Shown here: positions 1 through 7,949 of the stretch, piece after piece
How the letters are laid out: every line of letters begins with the position of its first letter
How positions within the stretch are numbered: position 1 is the first letter of the stretch
Origin: Silvibacterium acidisoli
Lineage (GTDB): Bacteria > Acidobacteriota > Terriglobia > Terriglobales > Acidobacteriaceae
Length of the DNA stretch: 64,000 nucleotides
Direction of reading: 5' to 3'
NCBI GenBank assembly: GCA_022870745.1
Contig: CP085323.1
Span: 1,364,001 to 1,428,000, forward strand
Notes under the pieces: model-generated
The model's database searches: none
Seen by the model: the letters and a program-made list of their open reading frames with translations, nothing else
Told to the model about the DNA's origin: nothing
Position numbers and translations under genes: made by a program

Positions 1-1
1 G

Positions 2-2377
2 GCCGAGACGTGGAATAAGAAGTTCATCGAACAGGGTGGGGCCCTGAACGTGACGGTGCCGGAAGGCGCTCAGCAGGTGCTGCTGTTCCTTGTCCCCGAG
101 ACGAGCGGCGACTACAAGACACTGATCGGCGCCGTTCGCGGCCGGCCAGGCTCGTTTGTCCGTGCCTCCCAGGACCTGAACCAGGCAAACCTGGACCGCA
201 CCCGGCTCGACGTCTATATGGACACGGTGCGGAAGCTGAACAGTGAAGACCCGGAAAAGCTCAAGACCGTTTCTCCGCTACTGGCGCGAAGCCTGTCCAT
301 GCAGCTGGATAAAAACTGCCTGCAGCAGGATCTTGAACAGCTGGCTCCCTGCCTGACCCAGAAGCAGGACTCGCTGATTCTGAATGACGGCCACAGCACC
401 TCGATCGTGGAGGCTGTCACTGGCGGCCCTGCGGGCGACCTGGTGCTGCAGGCCAGCTATACGCCGCAGGCAAGCTATGGCTACTACAGCCCCTACATCT
501 CATCCATCGTCGACATCGCGCGCATCATGGATTCGTTCCGGACCGCGGTCTTCCAGTACATCCCTGCCCTGGCATCGATGCGCGATGAAGCACTGAACCT
601 GAAACTGAACACGCCGCCATCGTTTCACAATCCCAAGTCGGTGATCGTAGTTGCGCTGCCTGCTGTCGAGGCCGCTCAGCCACCGCCATTGCACCCGATC
701 GATGAGAAGCAGATTTTCTGCGCCCAGAAGAACGACCTGATCCTTCCTGCTGACGGCGCCCCTCTTGTCTTTTCCACGAACTATGCACGCGACCTGGTAC
801 TCCAACTGAAGACCAAGGATGGTAAGCAGGTGGAACTGCCGCTGAAGCCGGATGCTGCACAGGGTGGCTTCGTGGTGGATACCAAGCCACTCGGCAATCT
901 GACCCTCGGCCAGAATGTCGATGCCTCGGTACACGGACTCTGGGGTTTCGAACCCTTTCATGGACCAACATTCCACCTGCAGGGCGCACGCGAGCAGCAA
1001 TGGCAGATTGCCTCGGCAGATCAGGAAGCCCTGGTCGTCGGCCGCGATGACACGATTCATCTGCAGGCGGACGACGCGAGCTGCGTCGATTCGATCCTTT
1101 TCAAGAGTCCCCAGGGCACAGAAACCAAGGCGGACTTCAAGCTCGTAAAGCCGAATGAAGTGGAAGTAAAGCTTCCCCTCAAGGATTCGCAGCCAGGGTC
1201 TTTGACGCTGACAGTGAAGCAGGCCGGTCTCGAGAAGCCGCAGGAAGTGTCCCTGCACACCTTCGCCGAGGCAGGACACCTCGAGAACTTCAGTATTCAC
1301 GCGGGCGACAACGCCGGCCTGCTAAAGGGAAGCCGTCTCGATGAAGTGGCATCCCTGAGCCTGCAGAACATTACATTTGTACCCGGCAAGCTTTCGAGTT
1401 CACAGGGCAGCGATGAACTGCCGATGCAGGCAAAGGATGCAAAGGCAGTCGCAAACCTGAAGGCTGGCAGCCAGATGAAGGCGACGGTAACGCTAAAGGA
1501 TGGCCGCAAGGTCGATCTGAGCGCGAGTGTCGACGCTTCCCGTCCGCAGGTCGTCCTGCTCGGTCGCAACGTCGGTTTCTCCAACGGGGATGGCAACTCT
1601 TCGAACAACATTCAGCTCTCCGATCAGAACGAATTGCCGCAAAACAGCAAACTGACCTTCTCGCTGAAGGCTCAGACACCGGAGAACTTCTCCAGGCAAG
1701 AGAAGATCGAAGTCGCCACGGAAGATGGGTCGTATTCGACGATGCTCAGCATGGGCAACGGAACCCTGACCCTGCAGGACTCGAAGACCGCGCTGGCTAC
1801 GCTCGATCCTTCGAAGGCCTTCGGCGGCTCAGCCTTTGGCCCGCTGCACTTCCGCCTGATCGACGGCAACGGAGTTGCAGGAGACTGGCAGCCGCTCGCG
1901 ACACTGGTGCGCCTGCCAGAACTGAAGGAGCTGAAATGCCCTTCTCCGTCCGACCAGCCGTGCAAGCTCACAGGCAGCGACCTGTTCCTCGTGGACTCTG
2001 TCGCGGGTGACCCGCAGTTCACGCATCCGGTGCAGGTACCGGACGGGTTCCCGGGAAGCACGCTACCGGTTCCGCATCCGGGCGCCGGCAATCTCTATGT
2101 AAAGCTGCGTGACGATCCCACTGTCGTCAACCAGGTCACACTGACGGCCCAGTCCATGCCGGCATTGAAGGAGCATGCAGCATCCGCTCCTCCGAACCAG
2201 TCGCGGCCGGACTATGTTCGTCCTTCACCTGCGACGCCTGCACCAGCTGCAGCGCCGGCGCAACCCCCAGCGGATACGCAGCCGAAGCCCGCAACCCCGG
2301 ATACTACGGCTCCTCAGACGCCTCCTCCGGCGGCTCCGCAAACCACCACGCCTCCTCCGGCAACGCCACAGAGTTAA
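2..2377 (+). CDS. Large hypothetical protein, 5' truncated by window edge
   Basis: The reading frame is open from base 2 to the TAA at 2375-2377, so the gene begins upstream of the window; about 791 residues are seen. No family is recognised. Visible features are repeated short beta-type segments with alternating hydrophobic residues, consistent with several beta-sandwich-like domains, and a C-terminal tail of about 70 residues that is almost wholly Pro, Ala, Thr and Gln. Such low-complexity tails are common in secreted or envelope acidobacterial proteins, but no signal peptide can be checked because the start is missing. It is followed by a hairpin and eutB, with no evidence of a functional link. 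Confidence 0.8.
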   Translation, partial: AETWNKKFIEQGGALNVTVPEGAQQVLLFLVPETSGDYKTLIGAVRGRPGSFVRASQDLNQANLDRTRLDVYMDTVRKLNSEDPEKLKTVSPLLARSLSMQLDKNCLQQDLEQLAPCLTQKQDSLILNDGHSTSIVEAVTGGPAGDLVLQASYTPQASYGYYSPYISSIVDIARIMDSFRTAVFQYIPALASMRDEALNLKLNTPPSFHNPKSVIVVALPAVEAAQPPPLHPIDEKQIFCAQKNDLILPADGAPLVFSTNYARDLVLQLKTKDGKQVELPLKPDAAQGGFVVDTKPLGNLTLGQNVDASVHGLWGFEPFHGPTFHLQGAREQQWQIASADQEALVVGRDDTIHLQADDASCVDSILFKSPQGTETKADFKLVKPNEVEVKLPLKDSQPGSLTLTVKQAGLEKPQEVSLHTFAEAGHLENFSIHAGDNAGLLKGSRLDEVASLSLQNITFVPGKLSSSQGSDELPMQAKDAKAVANLKAGSQMKATVTLKDGRKVDLSASVDASRPQVVLLGRNVGFSNGDGNSSNNIQLSDQNELPQNSKLTFSLKAQTPENFSRQEKIEVATEDGSYSTMLSMGNGTLTLQDSKTALATLDPSKAFGGSAFGPLHFRLIDGNGVAGDWQPLATLVRLPELKELKCPSPSDQPCKLTGSDLFLVDSVAGDPQFTHPVQVPDGFPGSTLPVPHPGAGNLYVKLRDDPTVVNQVTLTAQSMPALKEHAASAPPNQSRPDYVRPSPATPAPAAAPAQPPADTQPKPATPDTTAPQTPPPAAPQTTTPPPATPQS

Positions 2378-2391
2378 CTCCGTTCGCTGCG

Positions 2392-2429
2392 TGGATCACC
2401 TGTGTGCTACAAAGCACACAGGTGATCCA
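2392..2429 (+). promoter_or_regulatory. Perfect hairpin enclosing the eutB ribosome binding site
   Basis: Bases 2392-2408 and 2413-2429 form a perfect 17-bp inverted repeat with a 4-base loop (ACAA). The right arm contains AGGTGA, the only Shine-Dalgarno-like sequence before eutB, and its last base is the A of the eutB ATG (2429). There is no T-run after it, so a classic intrinsic terminator is not obvious. It could stop transcription from the upstream gene by another route, or block eutB translation until unfolded. The structure is seen; the role is inferred. Confidence 0.7.
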
Positions 2430-3775
2430 TGGCGTACAGGCACACTCTCCGCGGCATCAGCTATGTCTTCGAAGATCTGAAGACCCTTCTGGCGAAAGCG
2501 ACGCCCGCGCGCAGCGGTGACGAGCTTGCCGGAATTGCGGCCGCCAACGCTTCCGAGCGTGTTGCCGCACAGATGGCCCTCGCCGAACTGCCCCTCTCGA
2601 TATTCCTGCAGGAAGCTGTCATCCCCTACGAGCAGGACGAAGTCACACGGCTGATCATCGACTCGCATGACTCGTCCGCCTTCGCGCCGCTCGCGAGCAT
2701 GACTGTGGGCGAATTTCGAGACTGGCTTCTTGGCCACGAGGCGACAGGTGAGCTTCTCGGCAGACTCTCTCCTGCTTTCACACCAGAAATGGCTGCTGCA
2801 GTCTCGAAGCTGATGCGATTACAGGACATGGTGCTGGTGTCACGAAAGATCCGCGTCGTCACACGCTTCCGCACGACAGTAGGACTTACGGGAACGCTTT
2901 GCTCTCGCCTGCAGCCAAATCATCCCACTGACGACCCGCGTGGAATCGCTGCCTCGATGCTCGACGGACTTATACTGGGCGCGGGTGATGCGGTCATCGG
3001 CATCAATCCGGTATCCGATAACGTGGAGTCGACCATCGGCCTGCTTCGCCTGATCGATAACGTGCGCGAGCGCTTCGATATTCCCACACAGAGCTGCGTC
3101 CTCGCTCACGTCACCACACAATTACAGGCACTTGAGCAAGGAGCGCCTGTCGACCTGATCTTCCAGTCGATCGGCGGCACGGAGAAAACGAACTCGTCCT
3201 TCGGAGTGAGCCTCGCGCTGCTGGATGAAGCCTATGACGCGGGACGGGCACTCCATCGTGGGACAATCGGCGACGACGTGATGTACTTCGAGACGGGCCA
3301 GGGCAGCGCGCTTTCAGCGGATGCGCATCACGGCGTCGACCAGCAAACGGTTGAAGCACGAGCCTATGCCGTAGCGCGAAGGTACCACCCCATGCTGGTG
3401 AACACTGTCGTAGGCTTCATTGGCCCGGAATATCTCTACGACGGCAAACAGATCATGCGCGCCGGGATCGAGGATCACTTCTGTGGCAAGCTGCTTGGTC
3501 TGCCCATGGGATGCGATGTCTGTTACACAACGCATGCCGAGGCCAACGACGACGATACGGACGCGCTCATGACGATGCTCGGGGCGGCAGGTGTGAACTA
3601 CATCATGGGAGTGCCCGGCGCAGACGATGTGATGCTCAACTATCAGAGCACTTCGTTCCACGACATTGCTTATCTGCGAACCACACTCGGCCTGCGCCCC
3701 GCGCCGGAGTTTGAAGCGTGGCTCGAGCGCGGGGCGCACAAACAGCTCTCGCTGCAAGGACTACTGAACGCATGA
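2429..3775 (+). CDS. eutB: Ethanolamine ammonia-lyase large subunit EutB
   Basis: EutB is the catalytic subunit that, with EutC and adenosylcobalamin, splits ethanolamine into acetaldehyde and ammonia. The 448-residue length matches the family (about 450). The C-terminal half carries the conserved stretch with GFIGPEYLYDG, HFCGKLLGLPMGCDVCYTTH and the D-rich EANDDDTD segment of the TIM-barrel active site, followed by a VPGADDVMLNYQ motif. The start is the ATG at 2429, fused to the end of a hairpin. Its stop overlaps the eutC start (ATGA), so the two are translationally coupled. No reactivating factor (EutA), transporter or microcompartment gene is visible nearby, so this is a stand-alone eutBC pair. 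Confidence 0.96.
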   Translation: MAYRHTLRGISYVFEDLKTLLAKATPARSGDELAGIAAANASERVAAQMALAELPLSIFLQEAVIPYEQDEVTRLIIDSHDSSAFAPLASMTVGEFRDWLLGHEATGELLGRLSPAFTPEMAAAVSKLMRLQDMVLVSRKIRVVTRFRTTVGLTGTLCSRLQPNHPTDDPRGIAASMLDGLILGAGDAVIGINPVSDNVESTIGLLRLIDNVRERFDIPTQSCVLAHVTTQLQALEQGAPVDLIFQSIGGTEKTNSSFGVSLALLDEAYDAGRALHRGTIGDDVMYFETGQGSALSADAHHGVDQQTVEARAYAVARRYHPMLVNTVVGFIGPEYLYDGKQIMRAGIEDHFCGKLLGLPMGCDVCYTTHAEANDDDTDALMTMLGAAGVNYIMGVPGADDVMLNYQSTSFHDIAYLRTTLGLRPAPEFEAWLERGAHKQLSLQGLLNA

Positions 3776-4530
3776 GCGAGGAATTGGATCGGCTGAGCCT
3801 CCGGACGCTCACGTCGGCGCGCATCGGCTTGCAAAGAGCCGGTAGCAGCCTCGCAACCCGCGAGGCGCTCGACTCGGCGGCATCGCTTGCCGAAGCACGG
3901 GACGCGGTACATGCCTCCCTGAGTGTCGCGGTGATGCAAGCAAGACTAGAGGCTTTGTGCACCGAAGTTCTGCGAGTAAAAAGCGCTGCGCAAAGCAGGA
4001 GTGAATACCTGAAACATCCAGCTCTTGGGCGGCAGCTGAATGCTGCTTCGCGCGAACTTCTCAATTCGCTTTCTCCCAAGAAAGATTCCCTGATCAGGAT
4101 CGTTTTTGCTGTGGCAGATGGGTTGTCAGCACTGGCCGCCGAGCGACATGCTGTTCCTTTACTGGGAAGACTGCTGCCAAATCTGAAACAGAAAAGCGGC
4201 ATCACGTGCGGTCCCATCGTGCTAGCCGAACAGGCACGCGTAGCTCTTGGCGACGAGATCGGCTCTTGCCTGGGAGCCGACCTGATGGTGATGCTGATCG
4301 GGGAGAGACCGGGATTGAGTTCACCCGATTCGCTCGGAGCATATCTCACGTGGTCTCCACGCCGCGGACGAACCGACGCTGAGCGTAATTGCATTTCCAA
4401 CATCCGGACAGAAGGACTCGACTGCGAGAGGGCCGCGCAAAAGCTTGCCACTTACATCTCGCACATCTGCCAGGCGCGATTGAGCGGCACGTCTGTAAAA
4501 GAGCCGGCCGGAAGCCTCATCGGTCCATAG
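3772..4530 (+). CDS. eutC: Ethanolamine ammonia-lyase small subunit EutC
   Basis: EutC contributes to cobalamin binding in the EutBC complex. The predicted protein has 252 residues when started at the ATG at 3772, which overlaps the eutB stop by four bases. The diagnostic C-terminal block is present: AYLTWSPRRGRTDAERNCIS near residue 185-205 followed by IRTEGL. Upstream in-frame extension to 3718 lies inside eutB and is not needed. The pair ends about 90 bases before tRNA-Leu. Confidence 0.95.
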   Translation: MSEELDRLSLRTLTSARIGLQRAGSSLATREALDSAASLAEARDAVHASLSVAVMQARLEALCTEVLRVKSAAQSRSEYLKHPALGRQLNAASRELLNSLSPKKDSLIRIVFAVADGLSALAAERHAVPLLGRLLPNLKQKSGITCGPIVLAEQARVALGDEIGSCLGADLMVMLIGERPGLSSPDSLGAYLTWSPRRGRTDAERNCISNIRTEGLDCERAAQKLATYISHICQARLSGTSVKEPAGSLIGP

Positions 4531-4570
4531 CGATACACACAATTGAACGATTCGGTCGAGCAAAAACCTG

Positions 4571-4576
4571 TAGAAT
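4571..4576 (+). promoter_or_regulatory. Possible -10 element of the tRNA-Leu promoter
   Basis: TAGAAT lies 45 bases before the tRNA 5' end, in the short eutC-tRNA gap. No well spaced -35 box is clear (a TTGAAC sits somewhat too far upstream), so this is only a candidate. Confidence 0.3.
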
Positions 4577-4620
4577 AACCTCACGCCTCTAGAACGCCTC
4601 GCGACAGAGGCGCGTCCCAC

Positions 4621-4708
4621 GCCGGGATGGCGGAACTGGCAGACGCAGCGGACTCAAAATCCGCCGACCCTTGCGGTCGTGGGGGTTCGACCCCCCCTCC
4701 CGGCACCA
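4621..4708 (+). tRNA. tRNA-Leu(CAA)
   Basis: The 88 bases fold as a class II tRNA. The acceptor stem pairs GCCGGGA (4621-4627) with TCCCGGC (4698-4704), then a discriminator A and an encoded CCA (4706-4708). The anticodon loop reads CTCAAAA, giving anticodon CAA (Leu, UUG codon). There is a long variable arm, as expected for Leu, and a T-loop with GGTTCGA. Its 3' end is the left border of the accessory region; tRNA genes are common integration sites for tyrosine recombinases. Confidence 0.96.
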
Positions 4709-4747
4709 AATATCTTCAATAAAGACAATGGTTTACGAGACATCAAT

Positions 4748-4770
4748 CCTCTCCGCGCGAGAGGCTTTTT
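4748..4770 (+). terminator. Intrinsic terminator after tRNA-Leu
   Basis: CCTCTC (4748-4753) pairs with GAGAGG (4759-4764) around a CGCGC loop and is followed by C and five T. It sits 40 bases after the tRNA and would end its transcript. Confidence 0.75.
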
Positions 4771-4787
4771 CGTGCTCGAAAATCGCT

Positions 4788-4810
4788 GGTGTCACTTTTG
4801 GTGTCACTTT
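4788..4810 (+). repeat. Two tandem 11-base direct repeats before the integrase remnant
   Basis: GGTGTCACTTT occurs at 4788-4798 and again at 4800-4810, a period of 12. The position, between a tRNA 3' end and an integrase start, suits arm-type binding sites of a tyrosine recombinase. No binding data can be read from sequence, so the role is inferred. Confidence 0.45.
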
Positions 4811-4872
4811 GTACCTGCATTCAAAAACGCAAAACCCGGTTTGCTATTGTCGATTCAGGGAGGATTGGAGCC

Positions 4873-6543
4873 ATGCCGAGACGGACGACCAAGCCAACGC
4901 GCGGCGTGTATGAAAAAGAACCGGGCTCCGATATCTGGTGGATTCGCTACAAGGTGAATGGCGTGCTTCACCGCGAGAAGGTCGGGCGCAAGGGCGATGC
5001 CGGTGATCTTTACGAGATTCGCAAGGCCGATGCCCTGCGCGGAGTGAAGCTCCCGCTCAACCTGAAGCAGCGTGGTATCCGCTTCAAGGAAATCGGTGAG
5101 GACGCGGTCGCCTGGTATGAGAACCACGGGCAGAAGGATCTGCGCTCGTTCCGTCTCAGGATGAACATGATCTACACGGACTTCGCGGATCTGGTGTTTC
5201 TCGAAAACGGCGACCTCTGGGGAAACTCAGGTTCCGGCGTTTTCCGCATTGGACAGGAAGAGGTGGCGAAGTCGGGGCATGGCGACCATGCCCCACTTCG
5301 GGCGCGTTTGTTCGACTATCTTGACGGCCTCACCGGGATTCCGGGAGCCACCGATTGGGGAACTAGTGCGACGCTCGCTCCAAATGGAAAGCTCTATGTC
5401 CTTGCGAACGGAGAATTCGAGTGGATTGATCCGTTGCACCTACCCGAAAACCCTCTACCGCCCAAAGTCTTGATCACCTGTCTCAGCGTAGGAGATCAGA
5501 GCACTAACCCAGCCCCCGCTTCTATCCGCCTGCATCCGGACACTAGGAACCTGGAAATCTCATACACGGCGACGAGCCTATTAATACCAGAACGTGTCCG
5601 ATTCAGATATCGCCTTATCGGCTTCGATAGGGACTGGGTGGATGCGGGGACTCGGCGCCAGGCGCTCTATGCGAAACTTCCCGCTGGGAATTACACATTC
5701 CAAGTCATCGCCTGCAATGGCTCCGGTGTGTGGAACCAAAGCGGTGCGACGCTCAAGCTGGCCATTCCTCCCACGTTCTTGGAGACGGTCTGGTTCAAGA
5801 TCGGCGTTGTAGTCATCTTCACAGCTATCGTTCTTCTTCTCTTTCGCATGCGTCTGGAACAGGCACGGCGGCGGTCTGCCGAGAGAGCGTATGAACTGTT
5901 CGCAGATCGAGAACGGATTGCGCGGGATCTCCACGACACTTTCCTGCAAAGTGTGCAAGCTGTGAATCTTAGCTTTCACACTGCCACAGGAGCACTCGAT
6001 CCAGCCAGTCCTGAGCATGCGCGGTTCGTGCGGATACTGGAACAATCTGATGAGGTGATGCTGCAGGGACGGGATATGGTCTTTGCTCTTCGCACTGTCT
6101 GCACCTCGGGATTGAGTGATGCCGTGCGGGGCTTCGTCAAGGAACTACAGAGCGTTCACACCGCGAAGTACACCTTTGAGCGAGAGGGGCATGAGCGGGA
6201 GTTGGCGCCCATGGTCTGCGAAGAGCTCTTCAAGATCATACGTGAAGCGCTATGGAATGCGTTTCGCCATGCTCAGGCACATGAAGTCAAGGTACTACTG
6301 CGGTTTAGGAGCGATGGTCTAGTCGTGGAAGTATCCGACGACGGCGAGGGCATTCCTCCATCCATACTTCAAGAGGGCCGCAGAGAAGGTCATTGGGGAC
6401 TTCCGGGAATGCGCGAGCGTGCCAAACAAATCGGTGCACAATTCGATATCATTTCGGATTCTGAGGGGACAAAGATCTCGCTCAGCATTCCGCTCGACGC
6501 AGCTTACAGTGCACCGAGGCGGCCTTGGTTTCGCACCTCTTGA
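4873..6543 (+). CDS. Chimera: integrase N-terminus fused in frame to a sensor kinase C-terminal half
   Basis: The start is the ATG at 4873, after GGGAGGATTGGAGCC. Residues 1 to about 98 look like the arm-type DNA-binding and SAM-like core-binding start of a tyrosine integrase (WWIRYKVNGV, then a K-rich helix and a MNM-type turn). From about base 5165 the protein abruptly becomes a two-component regulator: last propeller blades (LAPNGKLYVLAN), a Y_Y_Y domain (RYRLIGFDRDWVDAG), one membrane helix (VVVIFTAIVLLLF), a HisKA_3 box (RIARDLHDTFLQSVQ) and an HATPase with an NAFRHA N-box and DGEGIPP. The integrase lacks its catalytic R-H-R-Y domain and the kinase lacks most of its sensor, so neither parent is complete. 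A deletion joining two genes is the simplest reading. The frame is intact for 556 codons, so it may be made as a protein. No response regulator is adjacent. Confidence 0.75.
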   Translation: MPRRTTKPTRGVYEKEPGSDIWWIRYKVNGVLHREKVGRKGDAGDLYEIRKADALRGVKLPLNLKQRGIRFKEIGEDAVAWYENHGQKDLRSFRLRMNMIYTDFADLVFLENGDLWGNSGSGVFRIGQEEVAKSGHGDHAPLRARLFDYLDGLTGIPGATDWGTSATLAPNGKLYVLANGEFEWIDPLHLPENPLPPKVLITCLSVGDQSTNPAPASIRLHPDTRNLEISYTATSLLIPERVRFRYRLIGFDRDWVDAGTRRQALYAKLPAGNYTFQVIACNGSGVWNQSGATLKLAIPPTFLETVWFKIGVVVIFTAIVLLLFRMRLEQARRRSAERAYELFADRERIARDLHDTFLQSVQAVNLSFHTATGALDPASPEHARFVRILEQSDEVMLQGRDMVFALRTVCTSGLSDAVRGFVKELQSVHTAKYTFEREGHERELAPMVCEELFKIIREALWNAFRHAQAHEVKVLLRFRSDGLVVEVSDDGEGIPPSILQEGRREGHWGLPGMRERAKQIGAQFDIISDSEGTKISLSIPLDAAYSAPRRPWFRTS

Positions 6544-7451
6544 GTAGCCAGCATCCGCTCCATCGATCGATCTCGAAGATATGATTTCGGTTTCTAATGG
6601 AGGCCGATCTCCGAACTTTGAGTAACCGTGCCATTAGTTAGCGGTTCCGATGGGCCTCCAAAGTTCTGCTTGTGTCTACCAACAACGTCCTCGATTGGCG
6701 ATAACAGGCCAATGCGCTCATCTACGTCCCTCAATGAGTGAGTTGGGGATTGGGCTTTTGTCGCCAGTTCAGGCTGCTCGGGTGGTTCACTGACGAACTG
6801 ACTTATTGGGGCCAAAACGAAGTTGCCGATAACACAGCTTATAGAGAGCGGGGGCGCCGATGGTCCAAAATAGACTAAGTGCATGAGATTGGGGTTCATT
6901 ATTGCTCTTATGACACTTGCGTTCGCTGTGGCTAACGTCCTTCATGGCCAACACGACGGAGAGGTACCCAGTTACTAGATCCATGCACCAGCACTCGTCA
7001 TCATGCTTGCGTGTGTTTCTTTCCTAGAGGTTCAAGCGTTCACACTGATGACCATTAGGTTGGACTGGATCGTTGGAAGTCAGCCCTTGTTGATTCAATC
7101 CTTTCTCCACTTGCAGGCTACACTCTCTTCGGCTTGGCAGCCCGTGCCGACCTTCAGTTCATAGAGCGCAGGCGTTTCTTAAAAGTGGCCGCGCAGGTAG
7201 CCTCAAGGTGAATCTCATGACTTCCACAGACCCAGGTGCCCAAGTTGGAGGTTATCGTGATGAAGTCGGTCAGCAGAAGCTCGGACCTGCGCGGGCAATC
7301 GCCGATCTGATTTGGGTTACGCGGATGATTACGGTGGCAAGCGACACAAAGCTCCGGCTTCGACAATGTTAACGCGAATATCACTTCGGGGGATCACGGC
7401 AACGCCTTCTCCGATGAGCGCAGTTGCGGCCTGATCGAGCAAGCCTGCCGC
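6544..7451. other. Gene-poor stretch, probably decayed DNA
   Basis: About 900 bases between the chimeric kinase and the small protein gene at 7452. Only short open frames without recognisable motifs are present. The one notable element is a dispersed repeat copy at 6703-6721. AT content is higher than the flanks. No promoter or RNA gene could be supported. Confidence 0.5.
6703..6721 (+). repeat. Dispersed repeat, copy 1 of 3
   Basis: AACAGGCCAATGCGCTCAT is identical to 35072-35090, and 17 of its bases recur at 38475-38491. Similarity to the 35-kb copy continues for about 30 bases downstream (CTCAAYGAGTG...TTGG) with a 2-base length difference. All copies lie in gene-poor junctions. Confidence 0.7.
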
Positions 7452-7949
7452 TTAATGCTTCACCTCTGTGGGGCGCCCACTATATTTAGCGACGCCCTCC
7501 GCCCAGTCGATGAGTACCTGCCGCGGGGACTTTGTCCCTGGACGAGGATCCGGATAAAAAGGTGTTCCACTGTACGCAATCTCCAAGTCGATGCGATTTG
7601 CTTCATACGCGGGCAGTTCCTCCACCACTGGTGCTATTTCCTCTTGCCCTGGCTTGATACGGGCAATAACCCGGGGCAGGGGGAGCTCGAGGGTGACTGC
7701 GCTATTCGGATCCACTGCGATGAATTTCGGGTGCAGGAATATACTGCCCAATCTTGTCTGCTGCAAACCTCGGTCTGACAGCTGCACTTCAAGCGTTTTC
7801 GTCGCAGGATCGTAACGTAATGCGCGCGGGGTGGCGTAAGCATGCAGCGTCCGCCCGCTCTGATTCTGCAATGACACTCGCAGAGTCAGTTTCGCGGCAT
7901 CATCTTGTAGGTCCACATCTCCAATTTTCAATTCTCTCTTCGTCGCCAT
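7452..7949 (-). CDS. Hypothetical protein, third gene of zincin/CFI-box cassette
   Basis: A 165-residue protein with no recognised family. It looks like a soluble, mostly beta protein (alternating hydrophobics, ATPRALRYDPATKTLEV, VTLELPLPRVIARI) with no signal peptide or membrane helix. Its ATG overlaps the TGA of the preceding gene (TGATG at 7951-7947), so it is translationally coupled to the HExxH/CFI-box gene. A role as partner, substrate carrier or immunity-like protein is conceivable but not shown. Confidence 0.8.
   Translation of the reverse strand: MATKRELKIGDVDLQDDAAKLTLRVSLQNQSGRTLHAYATPRALRYDPATKTLEVQLSDRGLQQTRLGSIFLHPKFIAVDPNSAVTLELPLPRVIARIKPGQEEIAPVVEELPAYEANRIDLEIAYSGTPFYPDPRPGTKSPRQVLIDWAEGVAKYSGRPTEVKH

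Noticed and set aside
500-1300. A 266-codon antisense frame under the first gene
   Set aside because: No family features and fully inside a well supported coding region on the other strand.
2378-2428. Cobalamin riboswitch before eutB
   Set aside because: The gap is only 51 bases and is taken up by a simple hairpin; no B12-box or multi-helix fold fits.
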